Shown one piece after another: positions 1 to 13,583 of a stretch of DNA of 64,000 bases (position 1 is the first letter of the stretch; each line of letters opens with the position of its first letter). The stretch is from positions 868,001 to 932,000 of the forward strand of contig JAJKFH010002594.1 in assembly GCA_023333565.1 (NCBI GenBank), read 5' to 3'. The DNA comes from Puffinus mauretanicus (Eukaryota; Chordata; Aves; Procellariiformes; Procellariidae). The translations under genes and the position numbers were made by a program. The notes under the pieces were generated by a model. That model did no database searches. It was not told where the DNA came from and was given only the letters and a program-made list of their open reading frames with translations.

Positions 1-1830
1 CTTTGTGCTTCTGTTCTCCATCTCCTTCATAGTACTCTTATTCCTCATCCTCTGCCTGTCTAAAATTTAGACTTTAAGCTGTCTCAGTTCATAGCAATCT
101 AATCTGATCAGACTATTTAAAATACTTCATATACCTCATAATATGGACATACACTGCTTTGTATAGGAGCTCATAACTTTTCTTCTCATGTGACAGCAAA
201 CTAATATAGACTAATGTTGTACCTGGATTAAAAAAAAAAAAAAAAAAGACAAAAAAAGAGATTCATTGCTACATAACTCAAGGTGTCTTCAGAGCTCCAG
301 CTCTATGTTCAAAGTCACTGAAGTAGATCTAACACCCTTTCCCAGTATTCAAATGAATTGACCTTTCCAGAAATCTGGAATTCTCCCCTCTACCAAAAAT
401 CACAAAACAAATAAGATTTTAAGTATTCTTTTACTGAATAAACTGAAAAGACTAATTTTACAAATTATATTTATGACTGACTGTCCCATAGGTTCAACTG
501 AAAAATATGTGCAGAAAGAGGTTATGCCATCCTGGTATGTTATACTCACATCAGTTTTTTGTTCTGCTCATAACAGCTATAGATCCAGTGTGAAGCTTGT
601 AGGAAGCTAAACTTGATGCATTTTCATACATTTCTTACAATTTGTAAGGTTCTGCTGCTATTGTTGGGGGGGGCTGTAAGGATATTATCATACTTGAAAA
701 ATTTAGGATTTTTACAAATATGTAGCAATTAAACAAATATGAATTTATTTAGAAAATTATGTTATTTGTTAATTTTCATTAAACATCCTCATCTTTCCTG
801 GGAGCACAATATGTATATCCACCAGTACTTCCATCTGAGTGCTCTGTCACAAATATGGAAAAGATGTTTTCATGAGTAAGCAAACAAAACTATTGTTTCT
901 ATTTTGGACTACTGGGAACCTTGCCCACATTGGCTGCTCTAGTAGGCATCTCTAATAGACATCCTTAAAAAAATGCAGGAAAGAAGTAGCTTGAAGAACT
1001 CTTCAGGAGATCACTGCCTTGGGTTAGATTATAGAGGTTAAACAGTTACTCTCGTAAGATAAGATTCAAGAACAGTTAAGGATTAAAGACAAAATAGAGT
1101 CTTAATTAAGAACTTAAAACTTTTTTGGTTTTGGGGTATTTGTTATTTTACCCTTAAATTAGTCTAACAATAAAACTATGCCCAACTAACCTTGTATCCT
1201 TTAGAAACACCACTCTCTTGGGCACAACCAATACATTATAAAGGAATGGCTTGAAAACTGTTATGATATCTTCCACTCAAGCAGAATGCATGTACCATAA
1301 CAGTTTGCCAAGCAATTCACTATAACCTACATGCAACCAGAGGCAAGTAATGTAAGTTTTAGTCTGTGTGAGACACTTTAATTAACATAATAAACCTCTT
1401 TACCAAGCACCTGGTTGATAGAGACAGAGCTGGATATCTGAGAATCACCATGCTCCTAATGGAATGGCACTATGCAACACCTAGCACAGGTAATGTTTGC
1501 ATAAATGGAAAAAAATAAACGCAAAAACTTCACAGAAACCCAAGGAGTTTGACCATGTAAAAAAGGCTCAAAATGGTGATCAAGGCTTATGGATTGGAAG
1601 ATACTTTTTTCCCATGAAAGAAGGAGCTTATCTTAACTTGCTTAAACCCTCTTGTACTCAAGAGAACAGGATGCTGGTTGTCTTTTTTTAAGCAAAAATT
1701 ATAATAAGGAAATACGTGGCTCCACCATTAACTATTCCACCTAATTAAATCCATCTACATGACTAAATTTTGGCTAGCTGGCTGGATCAAATGGCATGAT
1801 TAATGTATACCCCATTCTGTGATGTGAAAA
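1..1830. other. AT-rich non-coding DNA, no gene seen
   Basis: No open frame here looks like protein. The longest (about 64 codons at 1497-1691) has no recognisable motif, no splice context and lysine/asparagine-rich content expected from AT-rich chance sequence. An A tract of 18 bases lies at 230-247. It is most likely intronic or intergenic. Confidence 0.7.
230..247. repeat. poly(A) tract
   Basis: An uninterrupted run of 18 A. No retrocopied gene can be recognised upstream, so it is treated as a mononucleotide microsatellite. Confidence 0.85.
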
Positions 1831-1837
1831 CACATTT

Positions 1838-1932
1838 CCAGAGATACAATAACCTGCCTGAGGATGGCAGAACAAAAAATAAATTTGAATGTCTGAGTGC
1901 TGATCCAGTACTATTCCCACTGGATCATGCTT
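1838..1932 (-). repeat. MIR-like ancient SINE fossil
   Basis: Read on the plus strand, the order of short matches follows the reverse complement of the MIR core and tRNA-like part: an ACCTGCCTGAGG-like piece (MIR: cttgcccaaggtcac), then GGCAGAAC, then a TCTGAGTGCTGATCCAGTACT piece and a CCACTGGATCATGC piece (MIR: ctaaccactggaccatgc). Divergence is high, as expected for an element older than birds. The family assignment is from memory; the boundaries are approximate. Confidence 0.55.
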
Positions 1933-1934
1933 TT

Positions 1935-4900
1935 TGTACATAGTAAGATACTTTTTTTAATAGAAAAATCTCTCTAACAGGTTACTCAAGAAAAAAACCC
2001 ACATTATTCAAGAATTATTTTGTCCTCTTACCAGATAAAATAAACACATTTGTGTTTATAAAAAAGAGAAGTGCTATTTTTGAAAAGTAAAAGAGGATTT
2101 AACTTCTTTTTTAGTGCTACTTGGGTTAGTGTTGGAATTAGTAATGGAGTCTACAGACTCCATCCATCCATTATCTACAGATAACTCAGTCCTGTGTGAG
2201 CTGATTAAAACTGTTGTTTTAATAGTCTAAGCCATTGTGAACGTCATGGATGGGATGGATAAATGGATAGTTTATTACCAGAAGGAATATGACTGAAAAT
2301 ATTTTACATGATCATATAGGGCTGTAGAAATTGTTATATTTCATTTTTTTGAATTAAACAGCAAATGAGATACAGAGATCAAATTATTTTTGTCCGTCAC
2401 CATTAGTTACAGAAACACTGAGCAGAGTGAAGGTGGTAACACAGCTTTACTTCCTGTCTTGGTAAGACATTTCACTTTATTTTATGCCAATGCTAATGCC
2501 AGTCTATCAAATCTTCATACACTCTGATGGAACAGTACTTATACCTATGATTAAAGAATTATAGAAATACCATTAAGTAAATTCAGTAATGATGCAAGTT
2601 TTACATTAAGTGGGCTGACTGCATAAAAAGCAGAGTGAGAAATGTGGTGCTTAAAGAAAGCAAAGCTGATGTAACAGGAATTCCAATGAAATGCAAGATT
2701 CAAGATTGCACATGTTAAAACTGCTTGTGGCCTAGGTTTTATTCTCTTTAATTTCTTCTTTTCATTAGTTTTCTTGCTATATTTTTTTTTTCTTCTGAGT
2801 TCTTACCTTAGTTACGTTAATGGAGTGACCTAAAGTCCCTTAAGAAACAAGTTTAATCCCATTTACAGTAATATTGCTAAGGAAAATGGTCTCTTCAATG
2901 GTGAACTTAAAACCAGTTACTTCTTTTGTTCCCATGTAAAAGGTGAAGGATACCCTTTATAACTTACATTTAAATTAGGAATCATATACACATGCTAAGC
3001 TTCCTTTGTTCATTCAAAAATGAAAGACAGAGCAGTTTGAGTATTAACAAAGGGATATCTTCTGCTGTAAACCGATCCCAGAGAAAAGCTGAATCTAAAA
3101 TGAATTGTATTAGAGCCAACACTTTATTTTATAAATCCTGAAAGTACATAACCACTTACTTCTTATTTCCTTATTGGGGAAAAAACAGTTAACTATATCC
3201 CTTCCTCATTTAAAGATATTTCCAGATTGTCTGCTAAATTGATTGTTATTGCATTCCACTTATCTCTGTTGCTGAGTCAGCAGTTTATTGACTATTTCAG
3301 CCACCTGCAACGCAAAGAGAGTTTGGTTTATATTGCTTAATACATAGTAGTCAAATTCGGCTTAGGAAATCTTGTTTTCATATTAGGCAGTACTGTATAT
3401 TAAAAATGGCCTGAAATCAATCAGTTTGTTTCTTTCTAGGAATTTCCATGTAATATGGATTAAATACAAATATTTATACAGAAAAGCACACTGGATTAAT
3501 GACAGCTGAAAAGTGAAAGACATTTCTTCTTCAGGTCTCTTAGTATGGGAAATTCCAGAGAGTCTTCTGTGTGCATTACATATTCTCCTCGAAACTTGGG
3601 AGGAGTTCAGAGACTCCAGAAACACTCTGTAATGATCTTGCAGAGCAAAACACAAGGACTTTTCTTCTCTGGGTTTCTCTGTGACTTGATGTAGTTCAGG
3701 TGTGTCTATGGCAGTGGAATAGAGGGCAGACTTTCAAATTGCACTTATTGTTAGCTAGTACAAAACAGGACAGAGGACCAGATTCCAAAAGTAAAAAGCT
3801 TTTCAGTGTCTTGTGCAAAACAGCGTGTACAATAAAAGCATCAGACCATTACTCTTCTGCTACTTTGTGGTAAAAAAAAAAACGTTTAGGACACTTTAAG
3901 CTTTGGCAATATTTTCATTCTTATCTCCAAATAGTCCAGCCAACCTCCTCTACTGCAATTTGATTCTTTAGTATTGCAGGAATTGTTTTTCTTCCTGGTT
4001 TTCTTCATATTCTTACATTCAATTTACAAAACTCACTCATTCTCTGATAACTAATGAAGTACAAACAAAGTCCTAGAAACAGACCACTACATCAGACCTT
4101 GGAATGGTCAAGCAGTAGCAGTTTAGAAAATCTGTTGGTTCATGATACAGCCCTCAAAAGGGAAGTGTCCCATCTATAAGAATAGCAAATTTACTTCAAG
4201 ATACATCAAGTTAAATTTGGCTGTGTTTCCAAATGCACAGAATATTATTTATATATGGTCACCTCTGTATCATTTTCTTTGAGTTCATCCTTTTGGTGTT
4301 GCTTCAGTGTGTATCCAGGACTTCAGTTCAAGGTAGGGGTGGGTGATCCAGTGAGTCAGTATTGGAGAAAATCTGGAGACTCTTTTGCGCATTTTATTTT
4401 GTTTTATATTATTTTATTTTACTTTTCTAAATTTTTCCAATTCTAGTCTTTCCAAAAAATCTACAACAGCTTCAGGAATACCTAAATCATCTGTGAATTT
4501 AATGCAAATTTAGCCAATAGTTGTAACAAAAGGAAGCTGGAAAAAAATTCAAAAACTGTTCTAATTTTATGCTCTATGCTTTCTATGCAACCAATGTTTC
4601 TCCTTTCTGACTCAGAACTGTCAGCATTTATTTTGTAAGGATTCTACACCTTCAAATTTTAATTTTTGTTAAAAAAAAAAGGATATGACAACCAAAACAA
4701 CGCAGATTTTTTCCCCTGAAGATAATTTTTTTTAGGTTAATGCAGCTTACGTTTTTTTCAGGTTTTTTTCTGGTTCTGTCAGCAAACTGAGAAATCCATC
4801 CACTGCTTGCACAGTTTTGGCTTCGTGTTCAATTGTCATCCCTGGAACTTGGTTGTTTCCTTTGTCTATATTAATACAGTGATAAAGAATCAGCAGTGCA

Positions 4901-5690
4901 TAAATATTCACTGATTACAATTTGAGTGACCTCATAGTTTTCAAATTAAGTTGGCATTTTTGCACATCTATAATTGAGGGTAGTGTTTGTCCTACAGATC
5001 TTTATTACCATAATGCGAGAGAAGGCAAGAACATAGTTTGTCTCAGAATGCAGTCAGCACAAGCACAAATAGCAATTACAAAAATAAATCTTTTTGTTTG
5101 TAAACTAAAAAAGTAAAGGCTGAAATCATGAGAACTTAAACCATTTTAAAGTCATTTTACACACTGTCTTTTCTACATATCTTCACTTCTTCCTTTTACC
5201 CAGAGGCAAAAAAGGAAAAGGGAATGAGTAAACAGCCTGAATCTGTTTTGTAAGAGATCATGTCAGTTGTTATTAACTGTTATATTATGTTTCATTGGGC
5301 TGGTTGAAGGCAAACAGAAGGTCAAAATATTTGTTTTTCTTATTTGGCTTTCTTATCTTTGAAAGGAGATTCAGTTGAAATATTTCAGCTGAATTCAGTA
5401 ATTTTAAATGCATTTTATTAGAATCACTCACCATTTCATGCAATATTTTTGGAAAGTGGAAAGCTTTTAAGAGGAACATATGGATACAATACCTTTGGGG
5501 GGAGAAAAAAAATAGTGCCTATACAGTGGTATAGAAATGTCACGCTTGTAAGAACTATCACAAAGAACATGACCTCATTCTAACTTCACCCTGTAAGCAT
5601 AAGATGATGATTATGAATTGAATCAATAAACATTAGGAATATATCTCATTCATAGGTATTATTTTCCATTAGTGGACCTAAAAGAACTTT
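1935..5690. other. AT-rich non-coding DNA, no gene seen
   Basis: Only short chance frames occur (for example 3383-3655 minus and 4255-4446 plus, the latter ending in a low-complexity phenylalanine/leucine stretch from T-rich DNA). No repeat family was recognised. A GGAT/TGGA-rich patch lies near 2243-2270. Confidence 0.65.
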
Positions 5691-5694
5691 GGGG

Positions 5695-5725
5695 TTGTTT
5701 TGTTTTGTTTTGTTTTGTTTTGTTT
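5695..5725. repeat. (TTTTG)n microsatellite
   Basis: Six nearly perfect units of TTTTG in a row. A pentanucleotide simple repeat. Confidence 0.9.
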
Positions 5726-5744
5726 ACGGATGGAGCACAAGTTA

Positions 5745-5830
5745 TTCAAGGTGAAGAGTAAGTAATGTCAGAGCCAGTAAAAGAACCTGATTTGCCTGAC
5801 AACCAGCTCAAGGCTCCTTCCAGCAGGCAA
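5745..5830 (-). repeat. possible MIR-like SINE fossil
   Basis: The run of matches TGTCAGAGCCAGTAAAAGAA then CCTGATTTGCCTGAC then CAGCTCAAGGCTCCTTCC follows the reverse-complemented MIR segment (agtggcagagccaggaattgaacccaggtctcctgactcc). It is short and degraded, so the assignment is tentative. Confidence 0.4.
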
Positions 5831-5839
5831 TGTATTGTT

Positions 5840-8400
5840 TAAGTTATTTTGCAATCTTACTTTTAACTGTACTCACAAATGCAGCTCATCCCCTGTAATT
5901 TTTCAGTTACAGTCACAGACTTCTGCATTTTTTCCCATGCTGAAGGCCAGTCTCAGATTTAAATGAGTTACCACATATAATAATTGTGAAAACTGTTTTC
6001 AGTAGCTTCAGGAGTTCAGTCTATTCAACCCTACACTAGCAAGTTCCTCACATAGATGGACTTTTTGCCCCACAGAATTGTTGTACCCACAATGCTATCG
6101 CGTTAAGTAAACACTTGTCTTTGTCCATTCAGTGATGTATGATATTATAGGCTCTGGCAACAGACATTATTTCCTACAGCAGTAATGGCACAAATATGGA
6201 AGCTCAGCACTACATAGATTTGAAGAAACCTGTCCTTCCTCACTGTTGAATGGGAAGATGCATGAAAGCATCTTGATGTTGTAGAGTATCCAATAAAATA
6301 CAAGCTTTCACGGTATGGCATGATAGACAAGCAAAAGGCCCTGCTAAAACTGAGGACTCTGGAATTCCATATTCCAAAATAACCTGGATTTGCTAACATA
6401 CAGGTAAGACCCTTTCATCCCACCTTACTTTGAGGAAGGAGAGATCAATGCTTTGCTCTTACCCATGTGTGGGAAGGTTCTTTTTTGAAAATGCTGTTCA
6501 GTGAAGAAAAATGGCTGACTGGGTGAATCTATTATTTTAAGTAATTTTTTAAGAACTCAGAACTTGTTTGTGGACACTTTTCTCAATTTCAGTAAAAACA
6601 AAAATAAATCATAGCAATATTTTTGACAGGGTTCCTGTCAAATAAAATATGAAATGTTACATCAAGAAAGCCATGATCACTTGGAAGATCCTACAGAGAG
6701 ATCTCTGAGTCATCGCCTTCCAAGTGCCCCTAATAGTTCAATTGCTAAAAGAAACTTCTCAGGTACTTGCTTTCAGAAAATCAGCAATTACTTGTAGTTC
6801 CCACACAGTAATATTTCAGATTACTATTGTGATAAATGAATAAAGTGGGGCAGTCCGTTACTAAATAATGCATGAATCATACTTAGTATACAGCAGATCA
6901 GGTACTGAGAATTGAGTTAATCTTAAAAGATATTCAACACTGGAAAATCTGTGCCACATTTACAATGTTGTAGAAGTCCCCCTGGGATTCCAGATTTCCC
7001 TCTAGAATTTTAAAAATGGATCTTTAAGATGTCATTAATTACTCTCCAGGCCTGGGATACACAGGAAAAGAAAACTTCTAATTTTTCAAATCAACCTATG
7101 TTTATTGAGTACTTCCAGTCATAATTATGTGCTACATACTTTCACCCAGTACAAATAGCTGTTGGAAGACAGAGGGGGATACATGAGTTAATAAATTGCT
7201 TATAATTATGGCACTTTTTCTTGGAATTATCCACCTGTAAAATTATTGTATGGATGGCCCTTCAAATAGTTGGGACCTGAATAGGTATTCCAGTGAGTTA
7301 ATCTGACAGCGAAGAGGCACAACACACTAGTAATGAAGAACCAGATAGCAGAGACTCTAAAAAGCACCACTTGAGTTGCAAGATGTTTCTGATATGCCAG
7401 TAATGAGACAAATCAAAGAAGCTAGACATATATAAACAAACTGTCAGGTAGATAAGGAGGAAAATGTACAAAATACAATAACTGGTAGTGAGGACTCTTT
7501 CTCTGACAAGGTGGGGCCTGTTTAGCAAAGTATGGTTTGGTTTGGGAGGAATCTCGAGGTTTTATTCTGCAGGAAATTTTAAAGTATTCAGACCTGTTTT
7601 CTTCCAACCTGGACAAAGAGACACGTATTTTTACTGAAGACAATCTCCAAAAATGATGATTTGGAAACATGGAAGCCATTTACAGGATAAAAGATAAAAC
7701 AGTTTCACTGCAGTATTGTGAAAAAATGTCTAAAATATCTGGTTTATTGTAGTAGAATTATTATGAAAATGAACCATCAAAACCATATTAAGTATTGGTA
7801 GGTGCATTATATTAGGTATTCTATAATTCAGCAATTGACATTTTAGGATCTTATACCAATATAAATAATGACATTGAAATTTGTCATTTATACTGTTTTC
7901 ACTTAACCTAACTAAACCTATTATATGGTTTCGTGCTTCTTGAATTAGAGAGGATTCATGGCAGTCTAGTTTTGTACAGTAGAGGAAGTTTATGTATGTT
8001 TAAGATAATTTATACAAACTTGTTCATCATGCAAGATGGATGAGAATGTTTAAGAGCAAGTTTGTTTTGCATATGGCTTGTTTTATTTGCTGAGGAAGAT
8101 GAGATTGGGATGGAGGATTTGTTGAGGAAAGGGAACAAAAGGGATGGTTCCATGGTTAAAGAGATTGAATATCATCCTGCAAAATTATTCTTATCTTTGA
8201 TACAGAATCCCTGCAGGATTTAAGCGACCTCTCACAAGTAGTCATTAACTGTGCATTCACTGTATTCTGGGCTTGACCTGAGATCATGGGGTCGTTTGCA
8301 GAAGTGTTTGGCTTTCAAACACAAAAGTGCTTTGAACCTTTAAAATGCTCTGTGTTGCATGCTGGAAAATCAGATTCTATGCCCTCAACTTGGACTCTAA
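5840..8400. other. AT-rich non-coding DNA, no gene seen
   Basis: The frames at 6145-6399, 7298-7528 and 7422-7679 (all minus) are short, two of them overlap each other, and none shows a domain or signal. No repeat family was recognised. Confidence 0.65.
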
Positions 8401-8409
8401 AAATCCATG

Positions 8410-8560
8410 AGTGCACTTGACCTCTTTGTCTCTCTCTAGTATCTATAAAATAGGGAATTACACCATCTCTTCATATCACTAGAGTGTTATGAAGATTAAA
8501 TAATATTTGTGAAGCACTTTGATGTTACTGTTTGGGCATCATAGAGAAGCCCATGAGAAA
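8410..8560 (+). repeat. MIR-like ancient SINE fossil
   Basis: The order and spacing match the 3' half of MIR on the plus strand: CACTTGACCTCTTTGTCTCT (MIR: acttaacctctctgtgcctc), ATCTATAAAATAGGGAATTA (atctgtaaaatggggataat), TAGAGTGTTATGAAGATTAA (agggttgttgtgaggattaa), and TGTGAAGCACTTTGA (tgtaaagcgcttaga). This is the clearest of the old SINE traces in the window. The element is not expected to be active in birds. Confidence 0.7.
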
Positions 8561-8564
8561 ATTA

Positions 8565-11500
8565 ATCATCCTGTCTTCAGAATAAGTGTGCACTACATAA
8601 ATCCTAAGGCTACACATTTGACAATGAGAATAAAATTTACTGAATAGCTAGCTTTCTAATTTCTCTGTCTTGCTCTTTCTTCAATCATTCTGCTTTTTTT
8701 CTTTCTCACAACCCCCAAAGGTTTATCTCTTACACTTGCCAGAGACTCCTGGTGATAACTACCTTCCCCTAGCTCTCCAAAATTCATCCCTCTATTCCCT
8801 CCCTGATGAGCTGTCGCGTTCTCCTCTTCCCTTACTGCCTGTCTAAAGCACCCTCCCAAAAGGAAACAACAAAAAACTTCTGAATATTTGTTCATTGATG
8901 TCTTATTCCACCTTTTACATTTCATTTCTTTTGTATAGGCTACCACTTCTTTAATTGGCTGCAGAGGAGAAGAAATTATAATTTTTCATGTGTGTGTAAC
9001 CTGGTGTGATGAATTCTGATCTTGATCACAGCCTTTTGGTGATGCTATAAAATAAATATAAAATACTATTACTGACATGGCTGGTTCATATTTTAGTATT
9101 GGAATCTTACACCACATGCAGCTTAGTTTAACTGTGGCCTCATCGATTGCCTGGCATATGAGAATTAAGAGAAAAAAAGGAGTGAGAACTGAGTATACTG
9201 TTGTGTGTTTTCTTATTTTCCAGTAAGTTTAATAAATTCAGTTTTTAGCAGATGTCTAGAAGACCAATTTGTAGATTTTCTTTTTAATTTACATAATTTG
9301 TTTACAAATATATAACACACTAAATATTTCAGGAACCATCTGCCTGGTTTGTTCCTCTTTATAAATTCTGTACAAGTAGTTTTCTTGCCATCTTTATTGA
9401 GAAACAGTCCTGCAGCCCAAAATGCATCCTGAGATATCAATCTGACACACTTGCTTTGGTTAATGGCTTCTTTTAGGTAGAAAATATTAACTACTCCATA
9501 CTAAAATGGATTTTTAAGCTTGTAGGGTCAGAAATATAGATTACGTAACTCTCTGAATTTAAGAGAGTTAGCGAAGTACATGAACTGAGAATCAGGTTTG
9601 TAAAAAAGGTTTAGAATAGATTTCATGAATGTTTTTTATATTTCCCAAGGAAATAATTATTTTATAACACAGCTACAGCTGTCTATCTTTCATCAACACA
9701 TATTTGAATGTTTCAGAAAACTTCAGAAATAAAAAACAGGAAGAAAAAAACAGGAAGATAAAACAGGGAGGAAAGACCACCAAAAATGGGATTGATGATT
9801 TATGCACGTTTAACCTTTGGCAATTCAATTTGTCCTGATTTTGAAAGTGAAACAACCTCTTTAATGGAAATATACTTTATTAGATTAGCTGATTTGTAAA
9901 AGTTTTTAACACAAGATCCGACACAAATGTTAAAAGCAAAAAAGATTTTTACCTCTGTTGCAACTAACTATAAGAAAATCTATATGTATCAGTCAGGGAA
10001 CTGGATTTTACTGTGATGGGAGTGTTTAAAAAAACTGACAAATCAGAGCAGTTTCAAATTTCAAGACAACTCTTTATTGGATTGATACTTGTTATCAATT
10101 CACATTGTGTTGTCAATGGCTACTTCTTAATCACTAGCAATCATTATCACTACATATGCAAAACAATGAGTCCTTAACAACCTTAACCTAAACCAGAGAT
10201 GAGTGTGCACTACCCGGGAATTGATGAGGTTTTAGTTGGCACTGAGGACTCCGCTCCATCACCAAGGTCAAGGTCAGTGAAGGTTATTCCCAAGGGAAGA
10301 CAGATGCAGGACGGACTCTCTTCTTTCTTCCCCATCTTTCTTCTCTCATTGCTGGTATTTCATGCTTCTCTGTCCCCTTCTGCAAAAGAAAAGAGGTGAT
10401 CTCATCTGCTCTTGGCACCTTATTTTTGAGATCAGGACTTAGGCTGGCTTAGCTTATTCTGCACAATTCTGGTTTTAACAGACACCCTTCCTGCCTGGTT
10501 TACATCCTTAGCTCTCCTCTGCCAGATTTTACTGCTTGCATACGTTTTCCTCCTCCCTGCAACTATACTAGAGACCTCTGTTTGCCCCTTGGGGGCTATG
10601 GCTATTATTTTAATATTTAAGCTGAGTTGTCTTACAAAATTTTATTAGTCATGTTACAATGTTACAAAATGCTTGGACATTTTGCCTGTCATACTATTTT
10701 AAGTTTGCTTTTGCTTGGGTTCAAAGCACGCAAATATTAATCATGTCTTCTTTAGTATGCACAGACCTTTATGGGTCCAATTGACCTCTGCTTTGTCTAC
10801 ACCTGAGGAGTGGTGAATCTGTCTTTCATTAAACCAGCTAGTCATTTTTCATGCTTTGTCCACTAACTTTATTCTTCCTTCATATTTTCATGGCCAAAAT
10901 GTAGTCTGTTCAGGCAAACACCATCACATGAGCACCCTAAAATATTTTTTGGCCTTACTTACAGCTGGATTCCCACCCATTTGGCTCCTGACCCTAAAAC
11001 TTCCACTGAAAACATGCAACTCAGGACTGCCAGGAAGTTCCTGAGCCAGTGCTCGTTCCCTTACTGTGGTAAAGAACTGTGTTCATAAATCTGCAGTACT
11101 TGATCTTAAACTTAATTAGATTTCTGAAAGGTCCTGCAGGAAGATTGTTCCAAAACCTCAGTCCACTAAAAGCCTCTAATATTCAGACTAAATATATCCA
11201 TTGACGATCTACATACGTATGTTCTTGTGGAGTAATAACTTTGTACAGCTTTCCTAGCTTTGCGTCATTTATTTTAATTTTCTAGCTCTTCTAACCCCCT
11301 CTAGTAGACGTTTCCTCTTTCCTGGCCACACCCGTATTATATATTGGGTGGGAAATATATCTTGCAGTGGTTCTCAGGAGAGCCATGCGGTTGTCCTGTG
11401 TACAGGACCTGACATCAACAGCTGTGCTGGTGAGGCACTGGACATAGCAGAGCAACCTCAGACCTGTTGGTTCTGAGTCATTTCTGAACAGTGGCACTAG

Positions 11501-12876
11501 TAGTCTCCAGTCCTTGTTAGAAATGTCTCACCTAATATAACCTAGATGTAGAGCTGTGACAGGAAATTGCCATTAGAATGGTTTTCTGATGGAAAAAGCC
11601 TTTTTCTCAAAATGAAATTTTTCCACAGAAAAATTATATTCTTTATTGTGATGGTTACAAAAAATCTGCAACTGTTCATTTCTCAATCTGTCTTGCACAG
11701 TAATCAGGAGGCACTCTGATTGTCTAAGGATGCCAAGAGGATTGTTCTGCCAATCCCTCTATTGCGTTTGTTCAGATACAATTTTCTTTTCCAGTAGATG
11801 ACTACTGAAATCTCTCTTAATCCTGACGTGTCTAGGAGGACTCTTTAACAGTAAGTGACATTCTCCTGACTATACACTTTCACTGAAGTCAAACCCACAC
11901 GCCTTTTAAGCCAAGAGGGCTGGAATGCAATTGCCACTTCCCCTCCCTCCGCCTCCAATGCAGTGAAAATGTTAAAAATCAAATCACTATCAGTGATTTC
12001 AATGGTGGTTATATGTGAGTTTATTTGAAATGTGAATTTGTGTCAAAAAATAAGATTGTAGCTTCATAATATGACAAATGATTGAGCCTGCCATCCGAGT
12101 CAGAAATTTTATGAAAAAAAAAAGTCTTTTGGGATGGTTCTTCCTGCTTCCACATGCACTAAAATACTTTCAGGGAAGAACCTGTCATTATATTTTAGTT
12201 CCTCCATTTTGATGCCTGCCAGAACCTATGCAGTATTTCTATTAATGAAAACTATAAAGAAAAAAAAGAAGTAGGAACTATTAAAAGCAGAATAAAAAGC
12301 TTAGTCTAGATACAGTGATTTTTAAGCAAACAAATAGACTTTTTTGTTAGCTGATTTAACCAGTCACAGCAGCAGATCTGAGGACTGGTGGATTTTTTAT
12401 ATCTAATTTAAACTGGTGAATAAATCCCCCAGTGTTTGTTCCTATCCAAAAGGAGCCTAAAAACTTCAGAAAATCTGAAACTAAATCTTATTCAATTTAT
12501 AACTGAAATAGAGTTCCATTCCAACAGCTAGGAAATGCTTTATTTATTTGAATTTCAATCTTTAAACCATTTTGCTGTAAATTAGCTAAATTTCCAAAAA
12601 AATAATCCAAAAAATACAACACAACAAAAAAATGAAATATTACCTTTTGAAAAATGTTAAATGGGCACTTCAATAACTGTAAAAAGTCATGATTTCTTTA
12701 TGCAAAATAAATTTGTCATAAATGACCTTTTCTCAGTTACAGTCTCAGTTTCAAGAAATCATACTTTCCCAAAATGAGTTTATATACTGCTAGAAATCCC
12801 TTCTTTATGCTACAGTGATATTTGGAAGATAACTACCACTCCCTACTTCTGTGATCCTGGGTAACTCACAATAACC
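8565..12876. other. non-coding DNA with a more GC-rich block, no gene seen
   Basis: The frames here (60 to 96 codons) lack recognisable motifs. The stretch about 10190-10600 is richer in GC than its flanks and has a minus-strand AATAAA at 10073-10078 beside it; a decayed LTR or other element is possible but not shown. The part near 11560-11640 has short alternating runs (AAAAAGCC, TTTTTCTC, GAAATTTTTCC) that resemble an old palindromic repeat, again without a firm match. Confidence 0.6.
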
Positions 12877-13583
12877 ATAGAATCATAGAATCATTAAGGT
12901 TGGAAAAGACCTCTAAGGTCATCCAGTCCAACCGTCAACCCAACACCACCATGCCCACTAAACCATGCCCCTAAGCGCCTCATCTACACGTCTTTTAAAT
13001 ACTTCCAGGAATGGTGATTCCACCACTTCCCTGGGCAGCCTGTTCCAAGGCCTGACCACTCTTACAGGAAATAAGTTTTTCCTAATGTCCAGTCTAAACC
13101 TCCCTTGGTGCAACTTGAGGCCATTTCCTCTCGTCCAATTGCTAGTTTCTTGGGAGAAGAGACCAACACCCACCTCACTACAACCTCCTTTCAAGTAATT
13201 ATAGAGAGCTATAAGGTCTCCCCTCAGCCTCCTCTTCTCCAGGTTAAACAGTCCCAGTTCCCTCAGCCGCTCCTCAGAAGACTTGTTCTCCAGACCCTTC
13301 ATCAGCTTCATTGCCCTTCTCTGGACACGCTCCAGCACCTCAGTGTCTTTCTTGTAGTGAGGGGCCCAAAACTGAACACAGGATTTGACGTGCGGCCTCA
13401 GGGGGAAGAGTGCCAAGTACAGGGGGACGATCACTTCCCTACCCCTGCTGGCTACATTATTTCTGATACAGGCCAGGATGCTGTCGGCCTTCTTGGCCAC
13501 CTGGGCACACTGCCGGCTCATGTTCAGCTGGCTGTCAACCAGCACCCCCAGGTCCTTTTCCGACAGGCAGCTTTCCAGGCAGG
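12877..13583 (-). mobile_element. CR1 LINE, 5'-truncated, 3' end intact
   Basis: On the element (minus) strand the copy runs from about 13583 down to 12877. The left edge on the plus strand starts ATAGAATCATAGAATCAT, the reverse complement of the tandem 8-base 3' end that defines avian CR1, followed by the conserved AAGGTTGGAAAAGACCTC block. The copy holds only the last 0.7 kb of a roughly 4.5 kb element, as is usual because reverse transcription from the 3' end stops early. The plus-strand side at 13584 begins unrelated DNA. Its frame is still open, so it is fairly young. Confidence 0.95.
12958..13583 (-). pseudogene. CR1 ORF2 C-terminal fragment
   Basis: This frame encodes the C-terminal end of the CR1 ORF2 polyprotein (endonuclease plus reverse transcriptase), which makes cDNA at the insertion site. 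Visible landmarks in order are [102 protein letters not shown] and PREVVE. An ATG-initiated part is 195 codons (start at 13545) but the frame is open upstream to the truncation point, so that ATG is an internal methionine. It ends at a TAG at 12958-12960. The family protein is close to 1000 residues; the endonuclease domain and the catalytic palm motifs of the reverse transcriptase lie upstream and are absent, so the fragment cannot work. No stop codon or frameshift is seen over about 208 codons. It overlaps chance frames on the opposite strand. Confidence 0.93.
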
